Origin: Oncomelania hupensis
Taxonomy: Eukaryota > Mollusca > Gastropoda > Littorinimorpha > Pomatiopsidae
Assembly (NCBI GenBank): GCA_036898135.1
Contig: JBAHVR010000302.1
Location: forward strand, 636,001-700,000
Direction: 5' to 3'
Length of the DNA stretch: 64,000 bases
Shown in pieces: positions 42,905 through 54,344 of this stretch (position 1 is the first letter of the stretch; each line of letters begins with the position of its first letter). The notes below the pieces were generated by a model. It saw nothing but the letters and a program-made list of their open reading frames with translations, searched no databases and was not told the origin of the DNA. The position numbers and the translations under genes are program-made.

Positions 42905-43110
42905 TAAAATAATAATAATAATGTTCGTCATTTGTAAAGCGCCTTAGCCTAAGGATCAAGGCGCTGGCCGATACAGGATCTAACTCAAACCGCCCGAGAC
43001 GCCCACCCGCAGCCTTTGGGCGCATAGTCTGACGCCCGGACACCTGAGCACAAACCTGGGCAGCCGGGGATGGGGGAGAAGGACCAAGTGCATGCTGGGT
43101 GTGTTCTTGT
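42905..43110 (+). repeat. TATAGCGC-type interspersed repeat
   Basis: Starts in AAT repeats, then GTAAAGCGCC and CAAGGCGCTGGCC, and continues like 51460-51745 (CTGAGCACA, TAGGACATGAGC, TTTAAAGTCCG). Its right part forms the left arm of the palindrome. Confidence 0.65.
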
Positions 43111-43408
43111 TACCGGCACTCACCCGTCTAGGACATGAGCGTCAGGATCTTTAAAGTCCGTTATGATGGAATGTATGCGACACACAGACTAGACCTCGGT
43201 TTATACTCTCATCCGAAGGAGTAGGAAAACAGGAGTAAAGTGGGAAAGACACTTTACTCCTGTTTTCCTACTTTCCCACTTTACTCCTGTTTTCCTACTC
43301 CTTCGGATGAGAGTATAAACCGAGGTCTAGTCTGTGTGTCGCATACATTCCATCATAACGGACTTTAAAGATCCTGACGCTCATGTCCTAGACGGGTGAG
43401 TGCCGGTA
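43111..43408. repeat. Perfect long palindrome (138-bp arms, 22-bp spacer)
   Basis: Arms 43111-43248 and 43271-43408 are exact reverse complements over all 138 bases as I read them. The 22-base spacer itself repeats part of the arm (CTTTACTCCTGTTTTCCTA). The left arm continues a known repeat family, so the right arm is an inverted copy of it. Confidence 0.93.
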
Positions 43409-43582
43409 ACTGACAGCATACTTTTAAATGGATTAACAGGGTTTGATTTTGATGATAGCTGTACTTTTTTGGCCAGTCTGGTGGATTAGTCTGCATTATT
43501 ATGTCAAAAGCTTGCTTTTTAACTATGCAAACTGATTCACTTACTGTTGACTTAAGATTGAGTCACACCATTTACCTGTTGG

Positions 43583-46045
43583 TGTGCTCCACGGGCTCGG
43601 CTCCACGTGCCAGGGAAGGACTCCAGCCTCTCTTTGGCTGGGTGACTAAACCTTTTGTCTTGCTTCTGCCTTTTTGGTCCTTTCACCTGTTGTCTATATC
43701 GCCCTAAAACTTTCCACAAAATTGGCAGCGTTTCCCTTGTCTTTCTTCTGTCTTGTTGGTTCTTTTTATCCCTTCTTTCGCCCCAAAATTCTACAGCTTA
43801 CAGGTAAGCCTGCGTTGGTTCCGCATGACCAGAGGCTGGATGGTTGTGGCCTGTTAAAAACTTTCACAACCGCGAATGCATGAGGGGCGGCCCCAGGCCT
43901 ATGGACGTCACTGACCATCCATTGTCTCTTCCTTAGCGCCGCAGCTCTCTTAGGGTGACCGTTTATTTCTGCCATCGTTGAGCCTGCGCTTAATGCCTAC
44001 GCAAACAAAAACAAAATAACAAAAAAGAACTTATGACGGACTTGACACGAACAATGGACACACCTTTGACAGCGACACTGAAATCAGAAGCACAGCCAAG
44101 GAGAATGGGCTTTTTTAAAACATGGCCGCGCTTCTTGATTATTATGATGACCAACGAAAACCAAAAGATTTCCCCTTTTGTCTTGAAAAAGTGGTTTGAA
44201 GGAGAGTCCAGACAGATCAAAGATATTAAAAGACTGAGAGATGGAAGTTTCCTATTGGACTGTCACACGGAAAGAACATCTTTTTGGTCCAGATTTGGCT
44301 CGGAAGAGTCCGCTGGACCTAAAGCAATAATCATGTAATGTAATGTAACAACTACGAGCTAGAGATGGCTCCAAGCTAGAACTAGGTAGCCAGGTGTTCG
44401 ATGTTCATGTGAGTTGTCATCGCACACTCAACTCATCCAAATGACCCATAGGGTCGTGAGAAAAGACAACGACGGAAATAAGGTTCACAAATACTCTGTT
44501 TTTGACGTGTTGCACACCTAACATGCCTAAAAGAGTGACCGTATGCTACGAAAGCATCCCTGTTTCTGTGTTTGTGCTTTCGCCACTGCGATGTTTTAAA
44601 TGCCGAAAGTATGGTCACGGTAGCACAGCATGTAAAAACACACCAACCTGTTTAAAGTGTGGGAGAGATTTCCAAGGCGATCAATGCAATGATGTTCCAA
44701 AGTGCTCAAATTGCAAGAGAGATCATCCTGCATAGTCGAAATCTTACCCTACTTGGATCAGGGTGGCCGAGATTCAGAAAATGAGAACAGATGCTCATTT
44801 CCAGAAGCGAGAAAACGGTATGAGACTCTCAACCCACGAGGTACGAACAAACCGAGTGTTGCTGAGGTGACCTCAACAAACACTTTGCCAAACAGGCTCA
44901 AATCTATCTCATCAATTATCCCTGTTTCTGACAAATCTGCTCTAGGATCGATTCTGAATTCTCTGAAAAAGGTGACAAAAACTCTAGAAAAACGTCTGTT
45001 TGATTGTGAAAACAAAGAAAAGGATATTATAATTGCTTCTAATAATCAGCAGAGGTCGAGCCCAAGCGGGCCGACTACCACTAAGATAATGCCACCACCG
45101 CCGCGTCAAATGCCGTCTCCTTGCCGCTTACCACACCTATACATCCTGTTGTGCATTGGGGACGAGGGAGGGCACCTAGTCCACAACCCCACTACTCCTC
45201 GACCCATCGAAGTCGAACACCTTCGACTGGGACCACACAACAATAAACAAACTCGAAGCCCTCTTCAAGTAAACAAGTTATATTTTGGAGCATTATTTTT
45301 GACAGCAAATGTACTTTTCTGCCGCATATTAAAAACCTGAGGGAAAGCTGCCAGAAAGGTCTTAATATATTGAAAATTATTAGCCACACAGACTGGGGAG
45401 CAGACAAGACAACTTTGCTCCTTATATATCGTTCTCTAGTACGCTCTAAATTGGATTATGGTAGCATCGTATATGGCTCCGCTAGGAAAACCTATTTAAA
45501 AGCATTGGATCCAATCCATCATCAAGGTATTCAGATCTGCCTGGGGGCGTTTCGCATTTCTCCGAAGGAAAGGCTCTACCTTGGTGAACCTCTCTTGGAG
45601 ATCCGTAGACTTCAGCTCGCCATGAACTATTTTCTAAAACGTAAAGCTGACCCCGAAAATCCCGCTTACGATTGTGTCCTAAACCCATTATTTACACCTA
45701 AATACTAATAAACCGACAGAAGTGCATTTTATTTTGTATCAGAATACGTCCTCACTTTCATACTGCAAGCATAGATGTTGATTCTGTTACTGATGACCAA
45801 TTGCTAACTCTGCTCCCACCTTGGAAACTGATCAACCCCATTATCAACTGCAACCTCACATCCTTCAAAAAAGACGAAACTTCCGAAGCCGTTTATAGGC
45901 AACTTTACTTAGAACAATGTTCATTGTATAAAGGATACGAATACCTTTTTATGGACGGGCCGAAGAAAGGAGACGCAGTTGCTAAGCATGTTGTTGCATA
46001 CAAACAGAAAGATAAGGGATGTATGTGTCAGCTCTTTGTTTGAAG
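43583..46045 (+). mobile_element. I/Nimb-like LINE, internally deleted
   Basis: Begins with a 5' leader (43583-44030). ORF1 follows (FFKTWPRFLIIM near 44110, DIKRLRDGSFLLDCHTE near 44240, zinc knuckles CFKCRKYGHGSTAC and CLKCGRDFQGDQC at about 44595-44695, CSNCKRDHPA). The sequence then jumps near 45265 to the RT C-terminus (IKNLRESCQKGLNILK, DYGSIVYGSARKTYLKALDP) and a piece of the RNase H start near 45945. Endonuclease and most RT are missing. It is the same family as 9388-13350. A tail-only REP insertion lies in ORF1. Confidence 0.75.
44287..44345 (+). repeat. Tail-only REP insertion in LINE ORF1
   Basis: About 59 bp: TGGTCCAGATTTGGCTCGGA, the GTCC-GCT-GGAC hairpin and an ATGTA-type tail. 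It breaks the ORF1 frame. No target duplication could be set with confidence. Confidence 0.7.
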
Positions 46046-46896
46046 TAAAATGTGCTCGATGTACAGCAATGTTTGTGAGAGTGGATGTCGTGGCAACTTA
46101 TTTATTTTTAATGAATGATTGGCTTGTACCGTACGCCTGCTGTTCTGTTAACTTTTTCACCTCACCTCCTACGGGCTATTTACGCAGTGTTGTTTTGAAA
46201 TGTGTGTACGTGTGTTTGGGTTGTGTTAAACACGTTTTGTGTAGTTTCCAAAAGACTGCGCATTCAGTAGTGTTTCATGCTAAAGTGGTGTATTGTCTTT
46301 ACTAGAATAGTGTTTACAATTTTTGCGGGTGAACATTCAACATAAATTACTTTAGTTTAAACAAAGATCGATAGGACGTGTATGTGTTGACTTTGTCTTC
46401 TAAATTTACTTTCAATTCCACGCTTTGCAATTCTGTCTGTCGTTTTCTTTTAAAGTATTTGTATCGCTGTTTTAGTCTACGTGTTATTGCGTAGGCTTAT
46501 AGGGTAGAATGTTAAAACAATACACTGCTGCGACTTTTTGCGATAGTGTTCGCGTTGCTATCAGTTGCTATTCTGTTTTCCTGTCTGTTTTAATTTTCTA
46601 TTTCTCAGTCGGATCTCGTTCTCTGTAGTCCAAGTTTCTTAGACTCTAATTAGCGCTCCGTGTTCCGTCTGTCATGTTTCGCGGTCTCTTGTTTATGTAT
46701 GCATGTCTTTGGGCTTCAGTTTTTTTGTTTGTAAATGATTCTGCCTTTATGTGTTTCGTTGTTTTCTGTTTCTCATTTTAATTCGTCTCTGTTTCACAGT
46801 CTTTTGTCACTTTCCATTACGCCTACCTAAGGAAGTCTCTCGGGTTTTTTTCAGTCTCTTTTCTGAAAAAAACAACAACTAACTAACTAAATACAA
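46046..46896. other. No gene recognised
   Basis: T-rich sequence after the deleted LINE. It may be further retroelement 3' UTR, but nothing specific is recognisable. Confidence 0.4.
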
Positions 46897-47020
46897 CCCC
46901 CGTGGGGGTTTCCAGGGGTTTCTGTATAAATAAAATAGTATTCCCACTTTCTTGAAATGTAGTGCTTTAAATTCCCACTGGCGCTGTCTTTCTCCTTTGT
47001 TCTTTCTCATTCTTACTCTG

Positions 47021-47656
47021 TGTTACACTCGATTCGATGATGGTGTTTTCTTTATCAGTATCTGATTCAGCCCCAATGCTGAATTCCTGATAAGGTGTAA
47101 CTCAGATTCGTTTATCCACGCAGCCTGCTCACTCAGCATACAAGTCACAAAGTCGACGTATGAAGTTTTCCACTTTTATTCAGCACACATCAACAACTGC
47201 ATACAATTCTCAACTCAACTCAACAACTTTCACTACTTCACTATCAACAACTATCCACAACAACTCAACTCTCAACAACTGCACAAAACAGCGCGGCACA
47301 TAATTTTATAACCTCTCTCTCTTCCCGAACAATTTCGAACACAGTAGAAATGACGCACTACCACCAATCAAATAAAAGATCGTCATCACTGACTTACGTC
47401 ATACATATTTCTTCTCCTTCCGCCATACTTCGACATCTATCCCGAAACTTCGATCGATAGTAAACAAGTGGATCCAGAGAATTCTCTAATAATATCGACT
47501 AACAAAATTATCAACGTTATACAAAGCTTCTTCTTACAACAATGCGAACTCAAATCAAAGGTAAATAAACTCCATCATTGAATACTTTGCAAATCGAAAC
47601 GATTAGATCTATCGTGCGCGTTTTAGACCTACTACCATTCGCGTTTCAACGTAACA
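47021..47656 (-). mobile_element. Solo LTR
   Basis: 636 bp starting TGTTAC and ending GTAACA, bounded by CTCTG at 47016-47020 and 47657-47661, and sitting in a REP copy that resumes exactly after it. On the minus strand it has GGTTATAAAATTATG, a promoter-like TATA, and AATAAA further on, which sets orientation. No internal region remains. Family (gypsy or BEL) undecided. Confidence 0.8.
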
Positions 47657-47731
47657 CTCTGTTCTATCAATCTACTATACTATCTTCTTCTTCGCTACCA
47701 GTCACCTACTTTTTTTTTTCTCCAAAACTCT

Positions 47732-47798
47732 CGGTCCTGATTTGGCTCGGAAGAGTCCGCTGGACCTAAAGCAACAATAAATCAATCAATCAATCAAA
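47732..47798 (+). repeat. Tail-only REP insertion nested in R4
   Basis: CGGTCCTGATTTGGCTCGGA onwards with an (AATC)n end, between copies of CTCCAAAACTCT at 47720-47731 and 47799-47810. Confidence 0.8.
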
Positions 47799-48625
47799 CT
47801 CCAAAACTCTTCCAAAACTCCTCATTTGTGTATAAGGTCTGTTGGGTCAGCTTGGGAATATTGTACGCTTTTGGCCAAATGGACACTGGGGCTTCGTATG
47901 ATATTATTATTTAGTAATGTAGGAATTTTCTATGTATGTGTTTTGTTGATATTTTATAATGATGGTTTTGTTTTTGCTTCTTTTTCTTTTTCTTTTTTTT
48001 TTTTTTGTTTTTTTTGGTAAACGGGGGTTCGATAAATTAGAGTATAGCCTCAGCGTTTCCTACGTGGGATGCCTTCATTACAAATTGACCGGCTGGTGGA
48101 GTGCCTTTAGTATTACCACTAGGAGGACGAATAACGAAGCTTAACGTCCTATTGCGTTAGCGTTAAGGACGAATCACCACGTCGGGTTGTTTCAGCGGAT
48201 CTTTTATACGGATCAGGGGTGAGTCCTCTTTCAACCAAGTTGTGGTCCTGGTTTTGTGGTCCTGATTCGGCTCTTCGCAGTCCGCTGGACCCTGTAAGGA
48301 ATGAATAACTAACTTCTGGAAAATAAGCCTTTTATACGTTTTAAGTACCGTACTTGACACAGTCTCTTCTCCGTTCTCTGCTCTGTGTCTATCGTTCAAT
48401 GTTTCCATATAGGTCCTTTTTCCAGTCTGTTATCTGAAACAGCCTCCTCTTTGTTTCTCAGTAACTTATCTGTATCTCAGGCTCTGCTCTGTGTCACTTT
48501 CTCTTTTTTGTCTCTCAGTAAAGCTGTTTTGTGTTTCCTCATTCATTCTGTGTCTTTCTGTTTCTTATTCGTCACTTTCACATCTGCTTCTATTTAGTCT
48601 CTCGTGCTGCTTCGTGTATCTCTGA

Positions 48626-49226
48626 TAGAGCTGGGTACCGTGGGTCAAAGTCGTACCGGTATTACCGCGGTATTTTTAGGTCGTATCGGTATTTCGTACC
48701 GGTATACCGCGATTTTAAGTGTTACAATCAAATGGAATATGGCAGTGACAGTAGTGACCGCCGCAAAAGAAAGATTGTCATACCCTTCAAAACAGTTTCA
48801 AAGAACAACATTTCCATAGAAACTGAAGCTTTATTATTGCTTGAACGCCTTCAAAACAAATTACGATAAATAATCACTGTTTAGAACATCAACAAACTTT
48901 AAACCACAAAATCAAAATAAAACAAAAACATTCAACGGGAAAGGTCTTTAAGAACTTTAAGAGTTCAGAAGGATTGGCGACTGGTACCATGCTCAAACAC
49001 GTGGATAAGCTGCTGTTCTTTTAAGTCCTTCTTCAAGAACAACTGCCTACCCACGTGTTTGGCTTTTAGACTCGCTCTCTGGGAGGACAAGATGTCGCCC
49101 ACTGTCGTGTTATGTGTTATCGATATTTCCCAGTAAACCGGACCTTGGACACCCGCACCGGTATACCGTACCGTCGCGTTTCCGAACCTGAATACAGTTA
49201 CGTACCGGTAAAACCGTCCAGCCCTA
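48626..49226 (-). mobile_element. Internally deleted hAT element
   Basis: 601 bp. Ends TAGAGCTGGG... and ...CCAGCCCTA form imperfect inverted repeats; the flanks ATCTCTGA (48618-48625) and ATCTCTGG (49227-49234) are an 8-bp duplication with one change. The subterminal ACCGGTAT motif is repeated many times. On the minus strand 49103-49010 reads VGDILSSQRASLKAKHV and LFLKKDL, the C-terminal dimerisation block of hAT transposases, so this derives from an autonomous hAT. Confidence 0.82.
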
Positions 49227-49234
49227 ATCTCTGG

Positions 49235-51290
49235 TGCCCGTTCCTGTTTGTTTTATTTTCGGTAGACCTATATCATACAACAGGCAATGTAATCCAATTT
49301 TCTCTATAATTTAAATTGCTTTAATACTGTTAAACACCTTTTCGAATGTATTTCTTGATATTCAAAATCTTCTTTCGCTGTCTCTCACAGTGCCGCCGCC
49401 ATTGACGTTCCTATGCCAACCGGAAATCGACCAATCAAACGCCGTCTATGATGCGCGGTGGGCACGGCGGCACGGTGTCGGTGTATTGATTTTTTCACTG
49501 CCAGTCTAACAAGCTGCGCCTCAGCGCTTCCTTACTCCTACACTAAAGCTACGGTTGCATTGATTTAAAGACTCTCCGCTCGCTGTTCTAGAAGCCAACT
49601 ATCTCTTTAACTAGAGTCTGTGTGTGGAAGCTTATTGTTTAAGATAGCAGCGTCGTCTTCAACTGTTTGCGTGGACACTGTGATTCTCTTCTGTTGTCTT
49701 CTGGATTTCGCCATCCCATAATTTCTTATGATGTGCTCCGTGAGACGAAATATTGCTGTGACGCATAAAGAGACAGCAGACAGCAGTTCCAATGTGGTCA
49801 ATCGGTCGTGCCGGGCCAGATGTTTTGTATGTGTGTAACATGTTCTTTATGTGTCTGATGTCATGTAGCATCGCGCTCGCCACCATTAATAGTCCTACCT
49901 AACTCCACAAGATATTGAGATGATTCTGGCATTGTCAATATATGTATAACGATTTTGTGTGTACCGAGGAATTCAAAAAGGGACGTGGCATCTATTAGAA
50001 GCCACTTGGAATTGTGCTGTCGTAGGCCTGCATGCACCCTATCGTCATTTAAAGAAAGGGGGAGAACTGCAGAATGCAAACAGACATCGGTAAATCGATG
50101 ACGAAGACTTGGTAGTGCCTCTCATGCAATATGCTTTCTCTAGTGTCTGGTTTTGAGATGCGTTTGATGCCAGACAATACACGCATTAGCTTTCAGATTG
50201 TGAAAAATATAATGAAGAAAAAAGTCTGAAAATTATTTGCTATGATGGCCCTGACATGGTCGGCTAACGTTCTGGGGATTCCAATACCAAAATGACGGAT
50301 TCTTATTGATGTGATATCAAAGAATCTACAGCGATGCATTCAATATGGAGAACGATCTTGAACAATATCTTCGAGACTTTTTGATAAAACCATTATCTAA
50401 TGACTGGCGCCGCTCAAATACTTACGACGAAACAAGGAATAATCAAAGTGTGTGGTAGGTAATCATTAATTGTATATCAAATTGTGTATTGTACGTCAAT
50501 GCATGACCTTCAGATAATAATTTAAATATGTTGTTTATAAGTGTCTCAGGTGACATAAACCAGAGAGTAACCAACACTTATGGGTGTGCTGAATAAAAGT
50601 AGGCCTACGTTATTATAAATATAAATTAGATAGGAGTCTCTTTAAACGGGGTATAACACAGTACCGTCTTGTGTTGTCTAATACTTTTGATATGCAATTT
50701 AGCTAAGCTTTAAATATAGGCATCTTTCTTTTTTGTAAACAAACAACTGTGCTTACTAGTGCTACACACACTTTCCCAGCGGTTTTAAGAGACGACAACA
50801 ACAACGACAACAAACATGTAGGACAAGTTTGAACAAACATGAGGATACTTTTTCATGGTGATACAATTAGAAGTTAGTGATTTCGCACACAGTCGCACAA
50901 ACACACGCACACCACACACACACAAATTACCGAGTGTTACTTGTGACAAAATCATATGTGACCTCACACAAATCCATAGTCTTGTTTCTTCAGCCTTCTT
51001 CTGAAGCTGATTTTGTTTGAAATAACAAGATAACAGCCATTTTAACTGTTACCGCAGTTAGTGCTTACATACTCTTATAAATGCGATGTAAACTAAATTA
51101 CAGAGCCTCGTGGTTTCAGATATCTTGGAGGTGCGAGTTTTACTCCGACCTCCTCTACTGTAGGCCTATTTAAAACAGGGAAATAAATAATGAAACATGA
51201 TTTGTGTGCGGGTGTGTGTGGGTGTGTGTGCGGGTGGGTGTGTGTGTGTATGTGGGTGGGTGGGTGGGTGTGATTGTGTGTGTGAGAGAG
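49235..51290. other. No gene recognised
   Basis: No supported coding region. CA-rich stretch at 50895-50925 and GGGTGTG repeats at 51205-51290. Confidence 0.5.
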
Positions 51291-51296
51291 AGTGAT

Positions 51297-51745
51297 TTAA
51301 TCGTTCTTATATAATGCTTTTCCAGCTCAAGAGCTGCTCAAGGCGCAGGGTGATAACAATCACACTACAAACTATCACAGGTCAGATCCACTCATATACC
51401 CACGCTCAGTGGCAAGCACAATTTATATATTTTTACTCATTTGTTTAATCGTTCTTATATAGCGCTTTGCCAGCTCAAGAGCTGCTCAAGGCGCTGGCCA
51501 ATTCGATACAGAATCTAAGTCAAGTCGCCTAAGGCGCACACTTGCTGCCCTGAGGCACAAAGTCTGATGTTCTGACAGCTGAGCACAGGGACTGGGTATG
51601 AGGGAGACGAGATCCAGTGCTTGCTGGGGGTATCTGTGTAGCCGTCTAGGACATGAGCTTCCGGAGTTTTAAAGTCCGTACGGTGGAATGTGTGTGTTAA
51701 CAGATTAGGCCTCGGTTCATATTCTCATCAGAAGAAGGGGCGAAG
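51297..51745 (+). repeat. TATAGCGC-type repeat, partial tandem pair
   Basis: TTTAATCGTTCTTATATA followed by GCTCAAGAGCTGCTCAAGGCGC occurs at 51297 and again at 51445. The second copy continues to 51745 with the same body as 42905-43248. Confidence 0.7.
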
Positions 51746-52099
51746 TGCCATGTATTTTTGTTTAGGCACTCTAGACTGTCACTCCACTTCGAACTACTGG
51801 GCTGCAACCTTATTGCTTAATAATCAATGCTTCGATTGTTCTGCCTTTGAATACACCACTGAGCCAACTGCGCGCAGTTCAGATACATGTACATGCCATC
51901 GCAAAACACACTCTCTGTTACACCACAATGTCTCCAACATAGCTTGCTCACCCCCAAATTTCAGAATTAAACAAAATCAACACTGAAACTTCCATTTGAA
52001 CTCATGCATCAAACTCACACAGGTGTGATAGATGGGACACTTCCAAACAGCCAATCTCCTTGCGTTCACTCACACAGTTAATAATAACGGATTTTTAAT

Positions 52100-52760
52100 A
52101 ATAATACTAACGGATTTTTATATAGCGGGTACTCCAGCCTATGACTAGACTCACCAAGCTTTACATAGTCATTACATAAAAATACATGCACTCGATCTAA
52201 CATCACTTTTGCTACGATACACCAAAAGACGGAACAGTAAAGGTAAAAACTATTTACAACAATGTACACAAATGACAAAAACGACAGAAATGGACTATTT
52301 ACAACTATGTACATAAATGACAAAAAAGACAGAAATAGAATAGCAAAAACCTATTCACAGCTATTTATATGCCCGGTTGGACCCAGGAAGAAAAACAGTA
52401 TAAATATTTACAGCCGTGTATCCACTTAAGGATCAGACAGAGACAAAAGAGGAGAGAATGGCAGCGGGATACAAATCAGTCTGAATAATGCAGTTTGAAG
52501 AGGTGTGTTTTGAGGGCTTTTTTGAATGCTTGTGTTGATTGTATGTTGCGGATATGGGAGGGAAGGGAATTCCACTGCTTGGGTGCGGACTAAGCGAATG
52601 CACGTTGGCCGTATGTCTTAGTGCGGGTGACGGGAACCTTGAGTGTGCGAGTTTCAGCAGAAGGTCTTAAAGTGCGTGAAGGGGAGTAGACAGACATAGA
52701 TCAGCAAGGTAGGAAGGACAAGAATCTGTGAAGAAGTTGTGACAGAGAACTACTTTACTT
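52100..52760 (+). repeat. Diverged TATAGCGG-type repeat
   Basis: Starts near TTTTTATATAGCGGGTACTC and includes GGAATTCCACTGCTTGGGTGCGGA, a body seen in many marine invertebrate repeats. Family unnamed; boundaries approximate. Confidence 0.45.
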
Positions 52761-52782
52761 TGTCCAGATATTTCTTCCGTTA

Positions 52783-52787
<5 letters not shown>

Positions 52788-52864
<77 letters not shown>
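52788..52864. repeat. (GA)n microsatellite
   Basis: About 76 bp of pure GA. Confidence 0.97.
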
Positions 52865-52866
<2 letters not shown>

Positions 52867-53529
52867 CACGCTGCCGACTTTTGTGCTTATCAAATATGTT
52901 TTCTTTTCACTTCTTTGTAGCGAGCCGTTTTAATGACAGGTGATTCTGGTATGCTGCAGGATCGGCCTTCAAAGACTGTTATAGCTGACACATCTTTCAG
53001 CATTAGTTTTCATGGTCTTCTTTGCTTTTGGCGTACGAGGCTCAGTCGTACAGTAAGTAAAAGGTACAAATTAAACAAAGAAAGAAAGAAAGAGGGAGAG
53101 GGAAGGGAGAGGGGAAGAATGATTACTAGAAGAATGAACAAGAGGATTGACGGGGGTCAGGATCCGTGGGGGTTAAAGGGGGTAGGGCTGTCAAAAAAGT
53201 TAAAACTGTAGTAACTATTTACTTGAACACTTAGCCTTCATCGCCACTACCACCAGATCCAAAAAGGTGAAACTGTGAGTATGAAACAGGGGTCGAGGGC
53301 AATTTGTTTTTCTGTCGGACAAGTCAAATATTTTACCTGTCCCACAACATGTCCAGCCTGTCCGAACGTTTCTTACCCTTTTTATGAAGAAACACAAAAT
53401 GTAAGATATTCAGGCGAATTGTATTGCAATATTTTTTTGGATTGCAGCACATGCACATTCAAACACTTTTAATTGGCGAAGTCACATAAAGTAAACAAAA
53501 ACAAGTGGAAACTACAAGTTAGCAGCCAG

Positions 53530-53745
53530 CCCTTGATTTGTTTGTTTGTATTTGTTTGTATGTAGATTATAGTCACACGACACTTTCGCATATAGGTGAC
53601 TACTGGACCGATTTATACTGACACCAGCGGGCCAGTTGTTGGTAAAGGGGAAAATAATATGATCACACGTTGACCAATCCGGGATTCGAACCAGCGACCT
53701 TTCGGTTACTAGCAAGACGCTCTTACCAACTGAGCTACCCGGCCC
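53530..53745 (-). repeat. tRNA-Thr-like SINE
   Basis: Minus-strand head GCCGGGTAGCTCAGTTGGTA, loop CTAGTAA (AGT anticodon context) and GGTTCGAATCCCGG are A box, anticodon and B box of a tRNA. Stem pairing in the anticodon and acceptor arms is broken. A body of about 140 bp with an ACAAACAAAT-type end follows. The C19 run at 53743-53762 abuts its start. Confidence 0.65.
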
Positions 53746-54287
53746 CCCCCCCCCCCCCCCCCTCTTGATTTGTTCAGGGCACAGCCCTTAAATAGCGGCC
53801 CTCTGCCACCATCTGTCCAGTACCCGGGCAGTTTTAAGCTAAGCCAAGATCATTGACGCCGATTGACTTGGCAGCTGAAAAATACCTGGGTAGCGATCCA
53901 ACCTGTCCGGCAGTCGGTTCAACCTGTCCAGGACAGTCGGTTGACCGAGCCCTGATGAAGACGGAGGTGAGTATTAAAGAAGACAAGAAGAGTATAAAAG
54001 AACAGTAATATCTACCTATCTAACAACCTAAATTTTTCTACAGCATTTGGGTTTATACTATATAGGCCTAACGTTACAATCTTTGCAGCTGTGACCGTGC
54101 GAACAATCAAACAAACATTCTCAATTATTATACCGTGGTGTCCTACGATTTCCGGGGCAACGCAGTATTAACATTCAACTGGAGAACTAAAAACATCAAA
54201 TGAAATTACGGAGAACAGATTTTCTCAGCCCTAGTATAGGTATGTTCGTCTGAGAACGATATGCATTACTGCCAGCTTAGGTGTGTA

Positions 54288-54332
54288 TGGGGCGGGTGGG
54301 CGAGTGGGTGGGGGTGGGGATGGGGGGAGAAG
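54288..54332 (+). repeat. G-rich tract
   Basis: Several GGG/GGGG runs at short spacing (GGGCGGGTGGG, GTGGGTGGGGGTGGGG) could fold as a G-quadruplex on the plus strand. Confidence 0.6.
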
Positions 54333-54344
54333 CTATACTAGACA

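Larger units (their letters stand above)
42190..43582 (+). mobile_element. CR1-like LINE remnant, second copy (split)
   Basis: Bases match 21600-22545 block by block (GAAGAATTTACCTACC, TTTATTTCCGGCAGTATGAG, GATCCTACAGTAATAAA, TTGATGATAGCTGTCC-like). Its left edge (GCCTTCGAG, 33578-33594) lies on the other side of the gmr1-like element. A CT tract (42447-42538) and a palindromic repeat (42905-43408) interrupt it. Confidence 0.65.
46897..48310 (+). repeat. REP retroposon copy R4, type B tail, interrupted three times
   Basis: Head CCCCCGTGGGGG and TATAAATA at 46897-46930, continuing at 47657-47731, 47799-48130 and 48190-48310, with the type B tail at about 48252-48310. Interruptions are a solo LTR, a tail-only REP and a 60-bp piece of unknown origin (about 48131-48190) rich in inverted TTAACG/GTCC motifs. 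Confidence 0.8.

Noticed and set aside
49607..50079. Overlapping minus-strand frames
   Set aside because: Short, no domain and no promoter or splice support; left as unannotated.
53660..53745. tRNA-Thr gene on the minus strand
   Set aside because: The loop and boxes look right but the anticodon and acceptor stems mismatch, and the sequence continues as a SINE.
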